Of a DNA stretch of 15,792 nucleotides, positions 13,098-15,792 are shown piece after piece. The translations under genes were made by a program, and so were the position numbers. Below the pieces are notes generated by a model. That model was not told the origin of the DNA, ran no database searches, and was given only the letters and a program-made list of their open reading frames with translations. Position 1 is the stretch's first letter. The number at the start of each line of letters is the position of its first letter. Origin of the DNA: an uncultured Clostridia bacterium (GTDB lineage Bacteria > Bacillota > Clostridia > Christensenellales > Pumilibacteraceae). The DNA is taken from the NCBI GenBank assembly GCA_947589145.1, contig CANQCB010000024.1, forward strand, positions 1 through 15,792. Direction: 5' to 3'.

Positions 13098-15293
13098 ATG
13101 GCGGTAATAACGGGAACGGTTGTGGAAATACGGTTTCGCAACGAGGAAAACGGATACACGATAGCGACGGTGGAAACCGACTTGCAGCCTTTTACGGTTG
13201 TGGGCATTTTTCCGCTCGTTTCCGAGGGCAGTTTCGTGCGTTGCGAGGGGCAATTCGTCAATCACTCTCGGTTCGGCCGTCAGCTGAAAGCGGAGTCGGT
13301 TTGTCTCGAACAGCCGAACACCGTATACGGAATGGTGCGTTTCCTCGGCAGCGGCATGATAAAAGGAATAGGGGAAAAGCGAGCCGCCGCGATCGTGGAA
13401 AAATTCGGGAAAGATACGTTTGCGGTGATAGAAAGCGCTCCCGAACGCCTGACGGAAATCAGGGGCATATCGCGTTCCATGGCAAAGGATATAGCGGACG
13501 CATACGGCGAGGTCAAGGCGGCTTCCGAGGCAATGACCTTTCTGATGGGGCACGGCATAACGTCGGGACTTGCGCTTAAAATATTCAACGAATACGGCAA
13601 AGCGACGATCGCCACCGTTTCCTTCAACCCGTATCAAATAATAGAGGACATAAGCGGCGTTGGCTTTCTCACCGCCGACAGGGTGGCAAAGAACCTCGGT
13701 ATAAGCCCGACGAGCAACTTCCGCATACGCGCCGCGCTCATATACGCTTTGGGAGAAGCGGCGGAGCGCACGGGCAACACCCTTCTTCTTCGTCCCGAAC
13801 TCGAAGAAGAGACGGCGCGGCTTCTCAAAATAGACGGAGCGGAACTCATTTCGGACAATCTCGACGAACTTATATTGCAGAGAAAACTTCGGGAAGTGGA
13901 CTACGACGGCGAACGGGGCGTGATGACGGCAAGTCTTTACAGATGCGAGAATCGCGCCGCGGTAAAGATCTGCCGTATGATAGAAAGTACCGACAGGTCG
14001 CTGCCCGATTGCGCGGACGAAATAGCCGAGTTCGAAAGAATAGAAAACGTGACCTTTCATTCCGAACAGCGTAACGCGATAACGAGCGCGATACAAAGCG
14101 GCGTTTCCGTCATAACGGGCGGTCCGGGAACGGGAAAGACGACGATAGTGCGCTGCATATTGCGGCTTTTGACCAATCACGGTCTGACCGTAAAACTCAT
14201 GGCGCCGACGGGAAGGGCGGCAAAACGGCTGAGCGAAAGCACGGGTCAGGACGCCTCCACCGTTCACCGCGCGCTTCTTGCCGACGACGATGACGCCGTG
14301 GGGCTCAATGCCGACGCCGTGATAGTGGACGAGTTCTCCATGGTGGACGCCGTGTTGTTTTCCGCATTGTCGGAACGGCTTCGCGACGAGGCGAAACTTA
14401 TCATCGTGGGCGACTCCGACCAACTTCCCAGCGTGGGCGCGGGCAACGTGCTTGCGGACATAATAAACAGCGGCGTCGTTCCGGTGTCCCGCCTTACGCA
14501 CATATACCGTCAGGACGAAAGAAGTAACATAGTCGTGAACGCGCACAAAATAAACAACGGCGAATATCCCGACCGTCACGGCGGAGACTTCTTCTTCATA
14601 AGGAGCGACAACGCGGCGGACATGGCGAGGACGACGGTGGATCTCGTAACGAAAAGGCTTCCGAAATATCTCGACTGCAAACCGCAAAAAATTCAGGTGC
14701 TTTGTCCGATGAAGGGCGGGGACGCGGGTTGCGTAAATATAAACAAACTCCTTCGCGCCGAACTTCTCTCCTCAACCGAAAACGAAATCACGGTGGGCGA
14801 CTACGCGTTTGCCGCAGGCGACAAAGTCATGCACGTCGTGAACAACTACAACCTCGTCTGGACAAAGGATTTCCGCGAGGGGCGGGGCGTGTTCAACGGC
14901 GACATGGGTACGGTCACGGAAGTGAGAAGATCCTCGGGCGAGATCCTCGTCGAGTTCGAGGACGGCAGGAACGCGACGTACTCGGGCGAGGATAAGGCGC
15001 AACTCATGCCGGCATACGCCATCACCGTACACAAAAGTCAGGGCAGCGAATACGAGGGCGTAGTCATTCCCATAAGCGGAAATATGCCGCTGATCATGAC
15101 GCGCAATCTTTTGTATACGGCGATAACGCGCGCGAAAAACCTTGCCGTGATCGTGGGGACGGAAGAATCCGTGCGCAGAATGGTGCGCAACAATTTCGTT
15201 CAAAAGCGTTTTTCCAAGCTCAAAGATTTTTTGATCGAGAACGAGCGCAAAATGTCCGTTCTCTACGCGCAAAACGACGAAAATGACGATTAA
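13098..15293 (+). CDS. recD2: RecD2-type SF1B DNA helicase
   Basis: This 731-residue protein has the complete RecD2 layout. An N-terminal beta-barrel-like segment (GTVVEIRFRNEENGYTIATVE) is followed by helix-hairpin-helix units (about 84-138 and near 182-200). The helicase core shows Walker A GGPGTGKTT (341-349), motif Ia APTGRAAKRL, Walker B VDEFSMVD (410-417), motif III VGDSDQLPSVGAGN (437-450), motif IV YRQ (470-472), motif V TVHKSQGSE (643-651) and motif VI YTAITRAKN (673-681). RecD2 proteins unwind DNA 5'-3' and act in repair outside RecBCD; no recB or recC is nearby. The start at 13098 gives the usual distance to the GTV motif. It has its own promoter, and fhs begins 63 nt after its stop. 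From memory, recD2 directly follows metK in many Clostridia; here 11.6 kb separate them. Confidence 0.95.
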   Translation: MAVITGTVVEIRFRNEENGYTIATVETDLQPFTVVGIFPLVSEGSFVRCEGQFVNHSRFGRQLKAESVCLEQPNTVYGMVRFLGSGMIKGIGEKRAAAIVEKFGKDTFAVIESAPERLTEIRGISRSMAKDIADAYGEVKAASEAMTFLMGHGITSGLALKIFNEYGKATIATVSFNPYQIIEDISGVGFLTADRVAKNLGISPTSNFRIRAALIYALGEAAERTGNTLLLRPELEEETARLLKIDGAELISDNLDELILQRKLREVDYDGERGVMTASLYRCENRAAVKICRMIESTDRSLPDCADEIAEFERIENVTFHSEQRNAITSAIQSGVSVITGGPGTGKTTIVRCILRLLTNHGLTVKLMAPTGRAAKRLSESTGQDASTVHRALLADDDDAVGLNADAVIVDEFSMVDAVLFSALSERLRDEAKLIIVGDSDQLPSVGAGNVLADIINSGVVPVSRLTHIYRQDERSNIVVNAHKINNGEYPDRHGGDFFFIRSDNAADMARTTVDLVTKRLPKYLDCKPQKIQVLCPMKGGDAGCVNINKLLRAELLSSTENEITVGDYAFAAGDKVMHVVNNYNLVWTKDFREGRGVFNGDMGTVTEVRRSSGEILVEFEDGRNATYSGEDKAQLMPAYAITVHKSQGSEYEGVVIPISGNMPLIMTRNLLYTAITRAKNLAVIVGTEESVRRMVRNNFVQKRFSKLKDFLIENERKMSVLYAQNDENDD

Positions 15294-15298
15294 AACGT

Positions 15299-15327
15299 TT
15301 GAGGTTTTCGAGACAATGTTATATAAT
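15299..15327 (+). promoter_or_regulatory. Promoter of fhs
   Basis: TTGAGG at 15299-15304 is 17 nt from a perfect TATAAT at 15322-15327, with a predicted start near 15334. The short leader carries AAAGGAGG (15343-15350), 6 nt before the ATG at 15357. There is no room for a riboswitch. No terminator is visible between recD2 and this promoter, so read-through is possible. Confidence 0.75.
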
Positions 15328-15356
15328 CTAATTATGAGAGCGAAAGGAGGCAAAGC

Positions 15357-15792
15357 ATGACGGATATAGAAATTGCGAATTCCGCGAAATTAAAACCGAT
15401 AGGCGAGATTGCGGCGAAACTCGGCATAACCGATGACCTGCTCGAATGTTACGGAAAGTACAAGGCGAAAGTCTCGGGCAAAGGCAAAAAACACGGAAAG
15501 GTGGTTCTTGTAACCGCGATCAACCCCACCCCCGCGGGCGAGGGAAAGACGACGGTGTCGATAGGGCTTGCCGACGGAATGGCAAAACTCGGGAAGAACG
15601 TCTGTCTTGCCCTTCGCGAACCCTCTCTCGGCCCCGTTTTCGGGATAAAGGGCGGCGCGACGGGCGGCGGATATGCGCAGGTTGCGCCTATGGAAGATAT
15701 CAATCTTCATTTTACGGGCGATTTTCACGCGATCACGACGGCGAACAACCTGCTCTCGTCGATAATAGACACTCATATTTTCCAAGGCAACG
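15357..15792 (+). CDS. fhs: Formate-tetrahydrofolate ligase, N-terminal part (3' truncated)
   Basis: The first 145 codons are visible; the gene runs off the window (the family is usually about 555 residues). The N-terminus reads MTDIEIANSAKLKPIGEIAAKLGI, the standard opening of this enzyme. The nucleotide-binding loop TPAGEGKTT lies at 58-66, and EPSLGPVFGIKGGATGGGYAQV and the HFTGDFHAITTANNL region follow, all highly characteristic. It makes 10-formyl-tetrahydrofolate from formate, ATP and THF in the cytosol, feeding purine synthesis and, in acetogens, the Wood-Ljungdahl methyl branch. Which use applies cannot be judged from this window. The strong SD at 15343-15350 fixes the start. Confidence 0.97.
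   Translation, partial: MTDIEIANSAKLKPIGEIAAKLGITDDLLECYGKYKAKVSGKGKKHGKVVLVTAINPTPAGEGKTTVSIGLADGMAKLGKNVCLALREPSLGPVFGIKGGATGGGYAQVAPMEDINLHFTGDFHAITTANNLLSSIIDTHIFQGN

Noticed and set aside
12927..14687. Antisense open frame of 586 codons opposite recD2
   Set aside because: The plus strand encodes every RecD2 helicase motif; the antisense product is Arg/His/Tyr-rich with no recognisable motif.

Overview
The window looks like a chromosomal segment of an uncultivated, probably gut-associated Gram-positive Clostridia-type bacterium. A Christensenellales-like lineage is a guess only. Grounds: Clostridia-style housekeeping proteins (ProRS C-terminus, MetK, RecD2, formate-THF ligase), strong Shine-Dalgarno sequences with TTGxxx-N17-TATAAT promoters, moderate GC with heavy ATA (Ile) use, and two very large secreted, membrane-anchored surface proteins, one carrying an M60 (mucin-type glycoprotein) peptidase motif. 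No rRNA, tRNA, CRISPR array, transposase or phage gene was found.

Layout: 1-284, 3' end of proS; 298-1464, metK, 13 nt downstream. Position 1511 carries a promoter for a 1406-residue surface protein (1581-5801): signal peptide, M60 metallopeptidase domain with HEIGH, right-handed beta-helix, Ig-like repeats, Pro/Glu stalk, TM helix and basic tail. A 14-bp perfect hairpin (5813-5847) lies between this gene and a convergent TetR-family regulator (5882-6472, minus strand). The regulator is divergent from an MMPL/RND transporter (6648-9155), which overlaps by 17 nt a 1224-residue secreted GLUG-repeat protein (9139-12813). After a 284-bp intergenic stretch with degenerate tandem repeats and a hairpin come recD2 (13098-15293) and the 5' end of fhs (15357 to the window edge).

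How it fits together: proS, metK, recD2 and fhs are housekeeping (translation, SAM supply, DNA repair, one-carbon metabolism). The block from about 1511 to 12.9 kb is accessory: one probable host-glycoprotein-attacking surface peptidase, plus a TetR / MMPL / surface-protein unit. In the 6472-6648 gap the two divergent promoters physically overlap, and a perfect 16-bp palindrome and two 12-bp tandem direct repeats sit in the transporter leader, so the regulator probably controls the transporter-surface protein pair. The substrate of the transporter and the ligand of the GLUG protein cannot be read from the sequence. This TetR-MMPL-GLUG unit is the best candidate for an undescribed system here.
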